Below are positions 1 to 11,584 of a DNA stretch of 64,000 nucleotides, piece by piece. Numbering within the stretch: the first letter of the stretch is position 1; every line of letters starts with the position of its first letter. The stretch lies in NCBI GenBank assembly GCA_947561395.2, contig OX387190.1, positions 14,130,858 to 14,194,857 of the forward strand, given 5' to 3'. The notes beneath the pieces were generated by a model. It searched no databases and was not told where the DNA came from. It saw nothing but the letters and a program-made list of their open reading frames with translations. This stretch comes from Buxus sempervirens (Eukaryota > Streptophyta > Magnoliopsida > Buxales > Buxaceae). Position numbers and translations under genes: made by a program.

Positions 1-908
1 GGGGTGTAGGGGATGTTGTATGTACCCCACCATCTAATGTCTGTTTCTCTCTTCAGGTGGAGAAAGTGGTTAAACCAATCCTTACGAGCAGGTAGGTCTG
101 GTTTGATCTCTCTTTGAGCCAACCAATGGATGTTGTCACCGGCTACCTTGTAATATGCACTGACAGGTGATGACACCATCAGGTGGTCTTGCAGCCAAAT
201 GTGGAGAAGGGGAGCGCACCCTTGAAACCTCCGGGTTCCATTTTTGGACAAAGTCAGGGAGTGGAATAGTTGAGCTAGGATTAGTGGCATGATCCGGTAT
301 CCTACCCTGAGTTGATCCACAATTTCCATGAGGGCCAAATTAATGGTGTCTTCCCCAGTTGGAAAGAAGACTTGCGACAGAACCACAAGGGTGAAGGTGT
401 CAAACCAAGCCCGGGGTCTTTCCTGCTTTTTGTTTCTTATTTTCTCAGCTAGGAATGTTTTGGAGACCCTGGCGAATGCTTTGTCACCTCCTAAGGTCTG
501 GAATTCTCCCCTTGAGAGGCCAAAGAAAACGCAAGCTTCATTCTTGTAGCTTTCTTTGAGACTTGGCCTAGCGGGTTCTCCTAAGTCGCAAAATCAGAGG
601 AACAGGTCATGTTCCTCAATTGTGGGGGTCTACTCATTGATCCCGAATCGAAACATTGAAAGCTGGGGATCCCAGAAAAGCAAGGCTGCTTGGATCATAT
701 CCCAGTTGATCGGCACGTTTAACAGGGACAAAGGTTGTCCCATATGGTATTTGTGCTCCCATTCAATTTGCTCACTCCCTTGAAACTGCCTTGTCCAAGA
801 GCGGATCCAGGGGGTATCCCAGGCGCATTTCTCTATCCTAGGGAAACGGGTTCTCTCAGCTGAGGATGAAGATGCCGTGCCAACTATCCAATTGAAATTC
901 CAAATCAA
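1..908 (-). pseudogene. DUF7745-like extra ORF of element D, decayed, cut by window edge
   Basis: One minus-strand frame runs from 908 to the window edge with only two stops, at 630-632 (TAG) and 594-596 (TGA); left of 594 it is fully open. Its order of conserved blocks matches gene B at 61289-62799: a Trp-rich segment, an F-R-F-G block, T-P-T-I-E-E just after it, then a hydrophobic block around F-x-T-F-T-L-V-V and a C-A-P-L-L block. These are the landmarks I associate with plant DUF7745 proteins that travel with retroelements; the biochemical role is unknown. It reads in the same direction as element D and lies about 1.5 kb downstream of the D primer site, so it is the sense extra ORF expected upstream of gag in Ogre-like elements. 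The likely start is the Met at 906-908, but the N-terminus does not align well. The family assignment is from memory of motifs. Confidence 0.72.
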
Positions 909-2392
909 TTTAGGGTTCCACTCCAGACTCTACATTAGTTCTAAAACATGCACAATTTCAGGCAAAAGGATGAACTGCTACCAATTCTAACATGCTTCAT
1001 AGAATAAAGTAGAAAACTAACAGTGCGGAATTTAACTCAGGCACACATGGTGTGTGGTCCTATGGGTTGGTGCTAGTTAAGGCGCGACTCCTAGACATAC
1101 TTGTGTAGAGGAGCACATTCAAGTCCCGATCAGTCTTTTTGTCTTTCATCTGTTCTTTTATCTGCTTTCGGTGTCAGACCACTGCAAAAATTACAACTTG
1201 CCATCGAGGGCGAAGGTTTACAATATTTACAAAAACTGCAAAAAATTCATCCTTGAGGCTGTCAGGAGCCAAAAGGGAGGATACAAATTGTTTTCAAAGC
1301 GGGTAGGCTAACAATCCCTAGATCTAGGGTTTAGTGCCCTTATTCTGATCTGGCATGCTTTCATCTGTCTGTCTGATCTGGCCGGCTTTCGTCTGCTCTA
1401 AAAGACCAATCTGGACTTAAAGTGCTTCCGACGGACTCTAATGGGCCAAGACCCATAGCATACAGGACTCCATGCATGGATCTGGGGTGGTTCCCCTGAT
1501 CCAAATTAGGTGAGCTTCCTAAATTAGGGTTGAGGTCGCCCATGATCTAGGGTTTACTAAATTTGATGCAAAAAGCGGGGGTTGCTGCCCCTAATGGCCT
1601 CTAGATTTTATTCCGATTTTACTCCTCTTATATTCACCATTCACAACATTCTCACCCTCGCATGCTCAACGCATAGTTTATTCAGAAACGTTAGGTGGGG
1701 AAGGATACCCAGCCCGAGACATAAGCCTACAAGGGTCTGGACCAGTACTGGATCCTCGCATGCCACGGCAAGAAACCAGTGGTGCTAATGGACTCCAGAA
1801 AACTGGGGGGATGGGTTTACCCTACTTTCCTTGGCAAGCCACGGGAGCATAGGTGCTAATACCATCCCAAAGACCAGTTCATAGGAATCAGAAGGGTAGG
1901 CTGCTAGAGAGGTCTAGGTCTTGGTAAAGAAGTTGCAATATCCGATTCACTCATTCATTTGGGGTCGAATCATCCACGCAGTCTCCCTCGTGCGTGTCAC
2001 CCCACGCAATTTATCACACAAGAACGAAAAATAAAAAATCCATACACGGTGTGGTGGTGTGCCCGTGTGTGCAGTTGGACTGTGTGCTGTGTCTACACGG
2101 TCGAGTTTTGTCTGGATTTTGTTGATAGAGTATTGGTTACCGTCTCGTATAGTAAGGTACAAAATTTGCACGCAATACGAGGCTCCGGGAGAGTCCCCAG
2201 GTAAGTGGGGGGTCACAAGGGACCGCTTAAATCCCACTTGCCTTAGGCAATTATGACGTCCCTTTGACAGGACTCCCCAGAACGCGTATTTACGCGTATT
2301 AGGTATCTTACTAAATGAGGTTGTAAGAACCCAATATCAACTACATCCCCTTTACACTGACTCATCTAACCAGGGTCCTACTGGGCTGAGAA
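909..2392 (-). other. 5' untranslated region of element D
   Basis: This 1.5 kb lies between the D primer site and its DUF7745-like ORF. I see no coding frame with recognisable motifs; the short ORFs here are chance frames. By position it is the leader that follows the 5' LTR on the minus strand. No palindromic operator array like those in the LTRs is present. Confidence 0.5.
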
Positions 2393-2411
2393 GTCCCCAG
2401 CGGAGTCGCCA
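2393..2411 (-). other. Primer binding site of element D (tRNA-Arg)
   Basis: On the minus strand this reads TGGCGACTCCGCTGGGGAC, complementary to the 3' end of plant tRNA-Arg with its CCA. It lies three bases beyond the LTR end at 2415. A tRNA-Arg primer is typical of Ogre and other Tat-lineage gypsy elements. This fixes the orientation of D and marks the adjacent LTR as its 5' LTR. Confidence 0.85.
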
Positions 2412-2561
2412 GGCTGTGCGCGCGTTTGAAACGCGGCACGGGAAAGTTTGGAGTCGCCACCACCTGATGGGGTGCAGGCGGACACCTGGGTGCCTAATCT
2501 TGTCTATTAGTCTGGTCTGCGGCTTGAGATTCTAAGTTGGTTCTCGGTTGCGGTCTGGGGA

Positions 2562-2566
2562 AGTCC
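2562..2566. repeat. Target site duplication of copia S, left copy
   Basis: AGTCC immediately precedes the left LTR and is repeated exactly at 12633-12637 after the right LTR. This fixes the ends of element S. Confidence 0.95.
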
Positions 2567-2797
2567 TGAAAGAGTAGAGGACTACTCTTAAGGTCCACGA
2601 TCTATAACGATTCAGAATTTAACAACTGCGGAAACAGTACACAAAGAATTATACGAGGAAACCTGGATCTAGATCCAGGAAAAACCTCGAGTCTATATGA
2701 GGCGACTAACCCTTCAAAATCCACTATTGAATGAGAAGACAATTACAAAGGAGAACATACTTAACCTTTACAATTTGACTCACTCAACAGCAATCCA

Positions 2798-3099
2798 CAG
2801 TTCGAATCCACGAACTGCTACACAGCTTGAATCCACAAGCTGCAGAACACGATCAGTCCAGATCGCAAACAATCACTCTCCAGTGATCCACAGTTCGAAT
2901 CCACGAACTGCAACACAGCTTGAATCCACAAGCTGCAGGACACGATCAATCCAGATCACAGCAATCCTCTCAGAATCCACTGAGACGATCCAATGCAGTA
3001 GGAATTCACCTACGCATCAATCAAGGTCGATCACCAGTCCAGGCGATCACACGATCAGATGAAGTTCCGAATTGAAGAAGAATCCACTGTCTTCAATTC
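2798..3099 (-). repeat. Constant-loop hairpin array in copia S LTR
   Basis: Nine short hairpins share the loop AATCCA or a one-base variant but have different stems: CAGTTCG (2798-2817, 2891-2910), CAGCTTG (2823-2842, 2916-2935), CGATC (2850-2865, 2943-2958), TCTCAG (2968-2985), GTAGG (2998-3013) and a 10 bp stem GAATTGAAGA whose loop contains AATCCA (3069-3099). Two sets of three come from a 93 bp tandem duplication. The array lies downstream of the TATA-like box on the minus strand, so it should be in the RNA leader, where the loop reads UGGAUU. Confidence 0.75.
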
Positions 3100-3267
3100 C
3101 AGGCGATCTATCTCAGATCTCCCCCTCACTCGATCGCCGACTCTCTAAAGAAAATTTGATCGAATCTCAAACACCTCAAGATTCGAAAAACAAATGATCC
3201 CAAGAAAAAGTCCTAATTAAAAATTACAACTCGTCTATTTAAATAATAAAACACATATCGCGTCGAG

Positions 3268-3464
3268 CGCTGGTAGCGTCGTGAAGCGATCGAAGTAGAC
3301 GGCTGGTAGCGAACTCATGTCCCGCTCAGAGTGAGTTGAATCTGTTAAACGCGCGCTGCTAGCGAGCTGCTAGCGGGAGAGTACGCGGCAGGTGCACGAT
3401 CCTTGCTTTCGACACACGAATTCCCTTATGCGCTGCCAGCGGGGTGGCAGCGGCGTGGTAGCAG
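3268..3464 (-). promoter_or_regulatory. Class 4 palindrome cluster upstream of copia S promoter
   Basis: Repeated 11 bp near-palindromes of the form CGCTGNYAGCG occur at 3268-3278, 3301-3311, 3354-3364, 3365-3375 and 3431-3441, with degenerate copies to 3464. They lie 25-220 bp upstream of the TATA-like box on the minus strand. The right LTR has the same cluster, with one copy changed from GCTGCC to GCTACC. The same motif recurs in front of the envelope-like gene. Confidence 0.7.
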
Positions 3465-3600
3465 TGTGGTGGCACCAACTTCTTCTTCTTTACTGAATTT
3501 ACTGAATTTTCATTGTTTAATCTGCACATCTTGAAGCTTCATTAGAAACATAATTTGTCAATCATTTGCCATAACAGGAGTGTGAGTTTTCACACTTACA

Positions 3601-3613
3601 ATCTCCCCCTTGG
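3601..3613 (-). other. Polypurine tract of copia S
   Basis: On the minus strand a run ending AAGGGGGAGAT directly abuts the 3' LTR, the expected position of the plus-strand primer. Confidence 0.85.
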
Positions 3614-4075
3614 CAAATGCCTGACAACAACCTTACACCAGATTTTAATATCAACCTTAGTTAATGATGATTTCCATTCAAGGAATTTAAAACCACACTG
3701 TTAACTAGAGACATAATGATTTGGACTAATCCAGAATTTCATTCATTTACAAACAGATATACAGATAACAAAATCATTTACACTGTTCAAGAAAGACAGA
3801 CAGCAAGAAAGAAGGAAAGACAGTCATTAAGAAAGAAAGACAGACATTATCTCCCCCTTACTTATCACTCCCCTTATACAAAAAAAAAATATATTCAGGA
3901 GACAACACCCAGAACAGACCATAACAAAAACAACCATCATATCCACAGCAAGAATAACAGCACCAAACAGCAAGCAACCAACAAGATTCGAAACATCAGC
4001 AGCAGCAAGCAGCAAACAGAAAGCATCAGCACCAACCCAGCCAAACCTTCAACAGAACCAGAGACTCCAGTAGCA

Positions 4076-5395
4076 TCATCCAAATTTCTCCCCCTTTCTG
4101 GATGGAGGTTTGGGTTCCCAAGACCTTGAGTAGTGCTTGTAGGCATCTTGAGATCTGGAGTGCAGCCAACTGAGCTTGTGATCCATTTTCAGCTGAGTCT
4201 TCCGAATGCATTCCAGAAAATGATCCGCTTCGTTTTGCATACGTTGCTGAGCTGCCACGTCCCTTTGTACTTCTCCACAAGTAAAATCGACATCCTTTAT
4301 CAATTGCCCCAGCTTCTCTTGAGTCTTGGATTTGAACATGCTCATCATGAGCATGTGAGACCTAACCTCTGAAAAGAAAGCCTCCTGAGAAGCTTGCATT
4401 GAATTCAGTTTCTCTATGATGGCCACAGCATCAGGGCTGGACAGAGAGGACTGAGAAGAGGAGGGATCAGAGGACATTACCCGAAATGGACTTGCTCGTT
4501 TACTGCGGGTCAGAGTGGATGAAGCAATGGGAGGACGGGGATGCATAATCAATTCAGTAGGATCAGGGAGTACCCCCTGATGAACACACATGTACGAGAT
4601 GAAAATTCCAAAAGGAAGAGCTGCAGTCTTGGATTTTAAATTCCTAGACTGAAGAATCTGATGGAAGATAATGGAAGGAATACAGATACTTTCTCTGTTC
4701 CAGATGGCATGAAGAAGTCTTGCCCGATGGTGAGAGATCTCTGAGTGATGATCAGAAGGAACAAGAGAAGCACAGACAAACAAGTTCAAGATCCGGAGAA
4801 GATCTTGAAGAGAGCCATGAGGCAAATAGTTGGGCTTATTCTTAATAGAAGTGGGAGCACCCTGAACGATTAGAGAGGGAATGATGGACTCCATAGGAGG
4901 ATCAGTGTGTGACTCAAGAAAGTTAAAAGAGGGAGAGTCAACAAGAGGCAGTTCAAGCAGAGAGGAAATAAGCTCTTTCGAAAAGTCGAAAGAAATTCCC
5001 CTGACATAGGCTTTTATAGAGCCTTGACTGGCAAGATGGAGATGATGAAGATTAGAGTAAAATTCACGGACCAAGTTCGGATAAGCAAAGCCACCAAGTA
5101 ACGCAAATTTATTCCAACCATTGTCCGAAAACAATGAGTAGAAAGGGGATTCAGAAAAAGAGTCAAGCTTGATGGCCCTTTCCAGAAGAAGAGGCCTGTG
5201 CTTGAAGAAGGTATTGAAATCAGATAAACCATTCCCCACAAACGGTTCAGAAGAATGAGAAGGGGAAGGAGGTCTCACTGGAGGAGAAGGAATAACCGGA
5301 GAAGACCTCACAGGAGGAGACTTCACAGGAGGAGACCTCACAGGAGGAGACGATGTTGAAGGAGAATCCGTTCTCGACTTTCTCTTGAGAGGCAT
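4076..5395 (-). CDS. Envelope-like extra protein of copia S
   Basis: An intact 439-residue protein if the second Met (5395) is used; an upstream Met at 5437 would add 14 residues. The context M-P-L-K-R-K at 5395 looks like a natural basic N-terminus. It opens with a Pro-Ser-rich stretch of P-P-V-[RK]-S repeats (about residues 15-45). Then comes a globular part with a Y-P-x-L-V-R-E-F-Y-x-N-L motif near residue 105 and V-R-G followed by an amphipathic block, which resembles the putative plant transposon protein domain found in many plant retroelement extra ORFs. The C-terminal third is helical with coiled-coil character. I see no signal peptide or clear membrane anchor, so 'envelope-like' describes position only. 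It lies downstream of pol and appears to have its own promoter at 5691-5737. Confidence 0.75.
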   Translation of the reverse strand: MPLKRKSRTDSPSTSSPPVRSPPVKSPPVRSSPVIPSPPVRPPSPSHSSEPFVGNGLSDFNTFFKHRPLLLERAIKLDSFSESPFYSLFSDNGWNKFALLGGFAYPNLVREFYSNLHHLHLASQGSIKAYVRGISFDFSKELISSLLELPLVDSPSFNFLESHTDPPMESIIPSLIVQGAPTSIKNKPNYLPHGSLQDLLRILNLFVCASLVPSDHHSEISHHRARLLHAIWNRESICIPSIIFHQILQSRNLKSKTAALPFGIFISYMCVHQGVLPDPTELIMHPRPPIASSTLTRSKRASPFRVMSSDPSSSQSSLSSPDAVAIIEKLNSMQASQEAFFSEVRSHMLMMSMFKSKTQEKLGQLIKDVDFTCGEVQRDVAAQQRMQNEADHFLECIRKTQLKMDHKLSWLHSRSQDAYKHYSRSWEPKPPSRKGEKFG

Positions 5396-5690
5396 GGTAA
5401 AAGAAATGGAAGAGAAAGAAAAAACAGACAGCACCAACCAACAAAACGAGAAAGCCCTAATTGCTGAAAAAAACTACTAAACCCTAGCTTCGAATAAAGA
5501 GAGAAAACTACAGAACTAGGAAGCAGAAAAATGGAGAAGCAGGACGAAGATAGTAAAAAAAATTTTACCTGAACAGTAGACAGGAAGGAAGAAGATGACA
5601 GCGACAGCAGCACCGGGACACGACGCGAGAAGCGAGGGAAAAGCGAAGACGGTGAAAAGAACAGGGGTAAAAAAAATAGCGCACTTTCAC
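5396..5690 (-). other. 5' leader of envelope-like gene with possible intron
   Basis: Between the TATA box and the start codon the minus strand has a C/T-rich leader. A CAG|GTAAAA donor lies at about 5568-5572 and a T-run ending TTTTTCAG lies near 5459-5466, which could remove a roughly 100 bp leader intron. A telo-box, AAACCCTA on the plus strand, lies at about 5478-5485. This arrangement is common in plant cellular genes. Splicing is inference. Confidence 0.45.
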
Positions 5691-5737
5691 CTATATATAG
5701 GCAAACAAAATACGCTGCCAGCGAGTAACTGGCGGCG
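5691..5737 (-). promoter_or_regulatory. Internal promoter of envelope-like gene
   Basis: A TATA box (CTATATATAG, 5691-5700) is preceded on the minus strand by CGCTGCCAGCG (5713-5723) and a second half, CTGGCGGCG (5729-5737). The same palindrome is clustered in the S LTRs upstream of their promoters. The shared motif and the TATA box suggest separate, co-regulated transcription of this gene. Confidence 0.65.
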
Positions 5738-5740
5738 TAG

Positions 5741-6573
5741 AAGGTGCACATGCACACACAAAGAAAACTACAGATTCAATGCATAAATTTATAAAAGAGG
5801 TTTGATCAATTTTTCATGACATCCTCCTACTTCCAAACATGAAGCTGAGATTTTAGCTTAACCAAAAATCATCCAGATAATCAACTTATTCAATCTAAGA
5901 AGTACTTAACACAAAACTGATCTTGAAGTACCTATCAAAGTTAATTCAGATGTGGTACATTTCATATCAAAGAGCAAAATTTCATTTATGGATTCTCATA
6001 CTATAAATTTTCTTCAAGATATTAAGTACATATGCATACTAATGAGTCAATGCTTGTGAGAAATGAGCAACATTTTTGACTTTTACACTTCATACATATA
6101 GAAGACTATTTTAGTGTAAACAATCTTGAAAAGTATAGACATATCCCAACTTCATTTTGGTGGCTTTCGCACATCAGAGATAGGTAGCCTTTTCTGATCT
6201 CTTTTTCTTTTTAAAGAAGGCATTGACCCTTAAAAAACCTGAGTTTACAGTTCATTCCAAGAATATACCTTCTTTATCTTTTTCTTTTTGAGATTTACAG
6301 TGGCTTTCACTCTAATCTCTATGGCAGCCATTTCCAAAACTTTTCTTTTCACAAAGGTGATAGCCTATAGATCCCAAGCTTTACCACACAATAAGCTTCA
6401 ATACGTCCAGGTGTTTCAGACAAAGTTGCTGGTTAAAAATAAGACATTTCTGTCAATATGCATACACTCAATCTTCCTGAAAACAGATCTTAGTAATAAG
6501 AACACACAAATTCATTTTGAACAGATATGTGAGACATTTTACATCAAAATTAACTCAAAACAGAACCTGATTT
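5741..6573 (-). other. Spacer between pol and envelope-like gene of copia S
   Basis: AT-rich, no supported coding sequence. The 106-codon plus-strand frame at 6288-6608 overlaps the end of pol antisense and has no family features. The region holds the pol 3' untranslated part and possibly upstream control sequence for the envelope-like gene. Confidence 0.5.
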
Positions 6574-9500
6574 TCAGTTTTGAGAGCATACTCCTAGGGA
6601 TTTCCTAAGAGTTTCAAATCTGTTTTGATCTAAAGGTTTGGTAAAAATGTCAGCCAACTGTTTTTCAGTAGATATGTATTCAATCACAACAGTTTTGTCT
6701 TCAATCAACTCTCTTATAAAGTGATGCCTGATATCTATATGTTTGGTCCTTGAGTGTTGAACAGGATTCTTAGAGATATTTATGGCACTTTGATTATCAC
6801 AGAAGAGAATCATTTGATCTTGATCTATCCCATAATCTAATAACATTTGTTTCATCCAAATAAGTTGAGTACAACTGCTTCCTGCAGCAATATACTCAGC
6901 TTCAGCAGTACTCAGAGAAACACAGTTTTGTTTCTTGCTTAACCAAGCAATGAGATTATTTCCCATGTAAAAGCAACCACCAGAGGTGCTTTTTCTGTCA
7001 TCCATACACCCAGCCCAATCAGCATCAGTGTATCCAGTTAGATGTGGGTTTGTCTCTTTGGAAAACCAGATTCCCAGATCAATAGTCCCATTAACATATT
7101 TTATAATCCTTTTAACAGCATTCAGATGGGATTCTTTAGGATTAGCCTGATATCTAGCACAAACTCCAACACTAAAGCTTATATCAGGTCTACTTGCTGT
7201 TAAGTACAGTAGACTCCCAATCATTCCCCTATACAGGGTAGGGTCTACAACCTTTCCAGACTCATCTTTTCCAAGTCTTAAACTAGTACTCATAGGAGTC
7301 CTAGCATGTTTAGCATGAGTTAAGCTGAATCTCTTAACAAGATTTCTTGAATATTTTGCTTGAGAGAAAAAAATTCCTTGTTGAGATTGATAAATCTGAA
7401 GACCTAAGAAAAAGTTCAGTTCACCCATCATACTCATTTCAAATTCACTTTTCATTAAATCAGCAAATGAGTGAGCATGATTTTCAGAAGTGGACCCAAA
7501 CACTATGTCATCAACATAGATTTGAGCAATCAAAATATGTTTGGACTCTCTTTGAATAAAGAGAGTTTTATCTACATTTCCTCTCATAAAACCAGATTCA
7601 AGTAAAAAAGAGGTGAGTCTCTCATACCAAGCTCTAGGAGCTTGTTTGAGTCCATACAAGGCTTTGTTCAGTTTATAGACATATTTAGGATGATTTGTGT
7701 CCTCAAATCCTTTAGGTTGCTCTACATAGACCTCTTCATTCAGATATCCATTCAAAAATGCACTCTTAACATCCATTTGAAACAGTTTAAACTTCAAGTA
7801 ACATGCAATAGACAATAGTAATCTGATTGATTCTAACCTAGCTACAGGAGCAAAGGTTTCATCAAAATCTATTCCTTCTACTTGAGTATACCCCTGAGCA
7901 ACAAGCCTAGCCTTATTTCTGGTTACTATCCCATTCTCATCAGATTTGTTTTTAAAAATCCACTTGGTTCCTATCACATTCAGATCAGAGGGTCTTTCAA
8001 CCAATTCCCAAACATTATTTCTAGTAAATTGATTCAGTTCTTCATGCATAGCATTCAACCAAGAATCATCTGACAATGCATCTTTATAAGATTTTGGCTC
8101 AAATTGAGAGAGATAAGAAGAAAATCTTACCTCATTATGTACCTGATGTCTTGTTCTGACACCATCTGAAATATTTCCAACAATTTGCTCAGTTGGGTGG
8201 TCTTTGAGAGTTCTAGCCAGAGGAACCACTTCAATGCTTGAGGAAGCATCTTTGATTTCATCCTCTTCATCTACAGCCTGCATAAATTCACTGTCATTAC
8301 CTTCATCATCTATTAGCACATTAATAGATTCCATTACAACTGATTTCTGCAAATTGAAAACTCTGTAAGCTCTACTAGAAGAAGAATATCCTAGAAAAAT
8401 TCCTTCATCACTTCTAGAATCAAATTTTCCTAGATTTTCTCTGTCCCTTAAGATATAGCATTTACTTCCAAATACTCTGAAATATTTCAAATTTGGCTGT
8501 TTTCCTTTCCAAAGTTCATAGGGAGTTTGTTTCCATCCAGATCTGATATAAACTCTGTTACTAATGTAACAGGCAGTGTTTATAGCTTCAGCCCAGAATT
8601 TTGTTGAAATTTTCTTGGCTATCATCATGGTTCTAGCCATTTCTTGTAAAACTCTGTTCTTCCTCTCCACAACTCCATTTTGTTGTGGGGTCTTAGGAGC
8701 AGAAAATTCACGTTTGATTCCATGTTCTTCACAGAAATTGGAAAACATTTGATTCTCAAATTCTGTCCCATGGTCAGATCTGATTCTTACAATCTTTCCT
8801 ATTTGCAAGTTCTTTTCAACTTGAATTTGGCAGCACAGATGTTTAAAACAGTTGAAACATTCAGATTTTTCTCTTAGAAAGTCTACCCAGGTATATCTGC
8901 TGTAGTCATCTACTGCAACAAATATATATTTCTTTCCACCCAGACTTTCAGTCTTTGTAGGTCCCATTAAATCCATATGAATCAGTTCTAATGGTCTTGA
9001 TGTTCCTACAGTGTTGGTTTTCTTGTGTGTGGCTTTGATTTGTTTTCCTTGGTTGCAAGGACCACACATTCCTTTCTTTTTGTTTTTCCCAAACTTGGGA
9101 ATTCCTCTAACCAACTCAGACTTAGAGATTTTTGACAAATCTCTATAGTTAATGTGGCCAAGTCTCCTATGCCACAAATCAATTTCATTGCCTATGGAGG
9201 ATTTTAAAGAACACTCATTGTTTCCAATAATCCCATAGCAATTGTCACTTGTTCTTTCACTTACAAGAACAGTTCTCCCAGATTTATCCAATATTTTGCA
9301 TTCTTTTCTGGTAAAATTAACAAATAATCTGGAATCACATAATTGGCTAATACTGATAAGATTTGCTTTCAAACCAGATACAAATAGAACATTCTTTAAG
9401 CAGACTCCATTTGGACCTGTAACAGTTCCTTTACCTTTAACTTGGGAAGTGCTTCCATCACCAAATGTAACACTTCCACCAAAATATTCTTCAAAGGTAC

Positions 9501-11538
9501 TAAACATATCCTTATGACCACACATGTGTCTTGAACAACCACTGTCCAAGTACCACATGTTGACATCATGAGCTTTTAAAGCTACATGAACCACATTAGC
9601 AACTAATGAATCTTTTCTTACCCAAATCTGTTTCTCAGAAGTCTTCTGAACAATACCTTCATCAACTACTTGAGTTTTTGAAGGAAGCTTCTTAGACAAA
9701 TTTGAGACTTCCTGATTTAATGTTTCAGTCAATTTTAACAGAGAGTCAAATCTGTTGTATAAGTCCAGGGACTGACTTTGATTTACCTTTCTCTTATTTT
9801 CAAAATATCCATCAGGGAAACCATACAGTGCATAACACTTTGGTCTTATATGACCCTTTTTATTGCAGTGATGGCATACAGGTATAAACCTATTTTCAGA
9901 AAAATCAGCATTGCTAGACTTGCCAGCATTTCTAAACTGTACAGATTTAGATTTCTCAGAAGTTGAAGATTTACCTGTCGATCTTACTTCTCCAGCAGAG
10001 ATTTTCTGTGAAGATTCCTTGTTTTGATTACTTACACTCATTCTTTTTCCAGCAGAATTTGAGCTTTCAGGAACTTCCTTTGAAGTTGATTCCTCAGTAA
10101 TTTGAAGATTTCCTGCAGAAGAATTTGAAGCATTAGATTTACTTGAATTTGAAACTTTCTCAAGTTCAATCACTTTACCTTGTAGTTCAGAAATCTGAGC
10201 TTCCTTTTCTTTTATTTTTTCAGTTTTTTCAGTTAGAAAAGTTACCAGAGAATTTTCTTTAGCATGTTTTTCAAGTAACTTCTGGTTTATTGAATCTATT
10301 TCTGCAAGAGCTTTCTTTCTCTCTGTTTCTGATTCCTTCAATTTTTTACTCAGTTTCTTGATTTTTTTCTGAGCTCTATTGAATTCCTTATAGAGCTGAT
10401 TATATGCTTCTTGTAGTTCTTCTTCATCATCTGATAAAGTCTCTTTGTTATCTCCTGCAATTCCAGAGATTGAACTACCAGAGGAGGATGAGTAAAAAGA
10501 ATTGAAAGCAGTAAAATTAGCAGACATATCCTCATCAGATTGTGAAGAATTATCAGTGTTACTGTCATCCCAAGTAACCTGATAATTAGTCTTTTTCTTT
10601 TTATCTTTTGAGGGACAATCAGAGGCAACATGTCCAAATCCTCTACATTTGTAACATTGAACCTCATCATTCTGAGAAGATTTCTTCTCCTTTCTTGGAT
10701 CAGACATTTTCTTATCAGATCTCCTATTAGATCTGTCCATGGATGATGAAGAATTGTATTGTTTCTTTTTAAACATTTTCTTAAACTTTTTGGCTAAGAG
10801 AACAAGTTCATCCATATCAACATCAGAATTATCTGATTCTTCAGTATTTACAGATTTTACAGAATTTAGAGCTATTCCTTTATTTCTTTTTGGAATATTC
10901 AGATCTAGTTCATAAGTCTGTAAAGATCCTACCAGATCTTCAATTCTCATGTTATCTACATCTTTTGCCTCTTGTATTGCAGTTACTTTAGGTCTGAATC
11001 TTTCAGGCAAAGATCTTAAGATTTTTCTAATAACCTTTGATGTAGAGATTTTTTCTCCAAGATTAAAACTAGAATTAACAATATCAGAGAGTTTAGCATA
11101 AAACTCATCAAAAGACTCATCATCTTTCATATACAAAGTTTCGAAAGATGTAGTAAGTCTCTGAAGTCTGGACAGCTTGACAGCTGAGGTTCCTTCATGT
11201 GTGACCTCTAGGATGTCCCAAGCTTCCTTAGCAACTTCACATGAGGAAATTCTCCTGAATTCCTCAACACTAACAGCACAAAATAAGGCATTCATTGCCT
11301 TGTTATTCCATCCACATTGATCAGATTCAGTTTTAGTCCACTGATCATGAGGTTTGGGGATCACAACACCTACTTCTGTTGTGATCACAGGTGGATGATA
11401 ACCATTACAAACCGAGAGCCAGACACGCTCATCGATTGATTTCAGGTAATCTCTCATTCTTGCTTTCCAGTAAGAATAATTGTTACCTTCAAATAAAGGA
11501 GGTCTAGAGGCAGAACCTCCTTCTTTTCCAAAATCCAT
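6574..11538 (-). CDS. Gag-Pol polyprotein of copia S, intact
   Basis: A single uninterrupted 1,654-residue frame. Order: Gag capsid-like part (residues about 10-230), first CCHC knuckle (near 295-308), a long Lys/Glu coiled-coil stretch (about 380-470), a Ser-rich linker, second CCHC knuckle (near 557-570), aspartic protease with D-S-G (near 664), GAG-pre-integrase with its HHCC zinc site, integrase core with the catalytic Asp in H-M-D-L-M-G-P (near 854) and a downstream D-H-G-T-E-F, reverse transcriptase with Y-V-D-D (near 1343), and RNase H with D-A-D-W-A-G (near 1504). Integrase before RT is diagnostic of Ty1/copia. All catalytic motifs are present. It makes the virus-like particle, copies the RNA and integrates the cDNA. 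The start Met lies about 60 bp from the 5' LTR, close to the primer site. Confidence 0.95.
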   Translation of the reverse strand: MDFGKEGGSASRPPLFEGNNYSYWKARMRDYLKSIDERVWLSVCNGYHPPVITTEVGVVIPKPHDQWTKTESDQCGWNNKAMNALFCAVSVEEFRRISSCEVAKEAWDILEVTHEGTSAVKLSRLQRLTTSFETLYMKDDESFDEFYAKLSDIVNSSFNLGEKISTSKVIRKILRSLPERFRPKVTAIQEAKDVDNMRIEDLVGSLQTYELDLNIPKRNKGIALNSVKSVNTEESDNSDVDMDELVLLAKKFKKMFKKKQYNSSSSMDRSNRRSDKKMSDPRKEKKSSQNDEVQCYKCRGFGHVASDCPSKDKKKKTNYQVTWDDSNTDNSSQSDEDMSANFTAFNSFYSSSSGSSISGIAGDNKETLSDDEEELQEAYNQLYKEFNRAQKKIKKLSKKLKESETERKKALAEIDSINQKLLEKHAKENSLVTFLTEKTEKIKEKEAQISELQGKVIELEKVSNSSKSNASNSSAGNLQITEESTSKEVPESSNSAGKRMSVSNQNKESSQKISAGEVRSTGKSSTSEKSKSVQFRNAGKSSNADFSENRFIPVCHHCNKKGHIRPKCYALYGFPDGYFENKRKVNQSQSLDLYNRFDSLLKLTETLNQEVSNLSKKLPSKTQVVDEGIVQKTSEKQIWVRKDSLVANVVHVALKAHDVNMWYLDSGCSRHMCGHKDMFSTFEEYFGGSVTFGDGSTSQVKGKGTVTGPNGVCLKNVLFVSGLKANLISISQLCDSRLFVNFTRKECKILDKSGRTVLVSERTSDNCYGIIGNNECSLKSSIGNEIDLWHRRLGHINYRDLSKISKSELVRGIPKFGKNKKKGMCGPCNQGKQIKATHKKTNTVGTSRPLELIHMDLMGPTKTESLGGKKYIFVAVDDYSRYTWVDFLREKSECFNCFKHLCCQIQVEKNLQIGKIVRIRSDHGTEFENQMFSNFCEEHGIKREFSAPKTPQQNGVVERKNRVLQEMARTMMIAKKISTKFWAEAINTACYISNRVYIRSGWKQTPYELWKGKQPNLKYFRVFGSKCYILRDRENLGKFDSRSDEGIFLGYSSSSRAYRVFNLQKSVVMESINVLIDDEGNDSEFMQAVDEEDEIKDASSSIEVVPLARTLKDHPTEQIVGNISDGVRTRHQVHNEVRFSSYLSQFEPKSYKDALSDDSWLNAMHEELNQFTRNNVWELVERPSDLNVIGTKWIFKNKSDENGIVTRNKARLVAQGYTQVEGIDFDETFAPVARLESIRLLLSIACYLKFKLFQMDVKSAFLNGYLNEEVYVEQPKGFEDTNHPKYVYKLNKALYGLKQAPRAWYERLTSFLLESGFMRGNVDKTLFIQRESKHILIAQIYVDDIVFGSTSENHAHSFADLMKSEFEMSMMGELNFFLGLQIYQSQQGIFFSQAKYSRNLVKRFSLTHAKHARTPMSTSLRLGKDESGKVVDPTLYRGMIGSLLYLTASRPDISFSVGVCARYQANPKESHLNAVKRIIKYVNGTIDLGIWFSKETNPHLTGYTDADWAGCMDDRKSTSGGCFYMGNNLIAWLSKKQNCVSLSTAEAEYIAAGSSCTQLIWMKQMLLDYGIDQDQMILFCDNQSAINISKNPVQHSRTKHIDIRHHFIRELIEDKTVVIEYISTEKQLADIFTKPLDQNRFETLRKSLGVCSQN

Positions 11539-11584
11539 GCTATAGATCTAGATCACACTATGTATAGCAATTCAAAGTGAACAT

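Larger units (their letters stand above)
2567..3600 (-). repeat. 3' LTR of copia S
   Basis: Starts TG and ends CA, and matches 11599-12632 over its whole length. On the minus strand the promoter-like TTTAAATAG lies near 3234-3243. Several CGCTG-N-CAGCG-like palindromes lie upstream of it (3268-3464) and a hairpin array lies downstream (2798-3099). The 121-codon frame inside is not a gene. Confidence 0.95.

Noticed and set aside
2393..2411. Possible tRNA-Arg gene fragment
   Set aside because: Only the 3' acceptor complement is present, next to an LTR end; it is a primer binding site.
2697..3062. 121-codon open frame in both copia LTRs
   Set aside because: It lies within LTR hairpin repeats, is on the strand opposite to the element and resembles no protein family.
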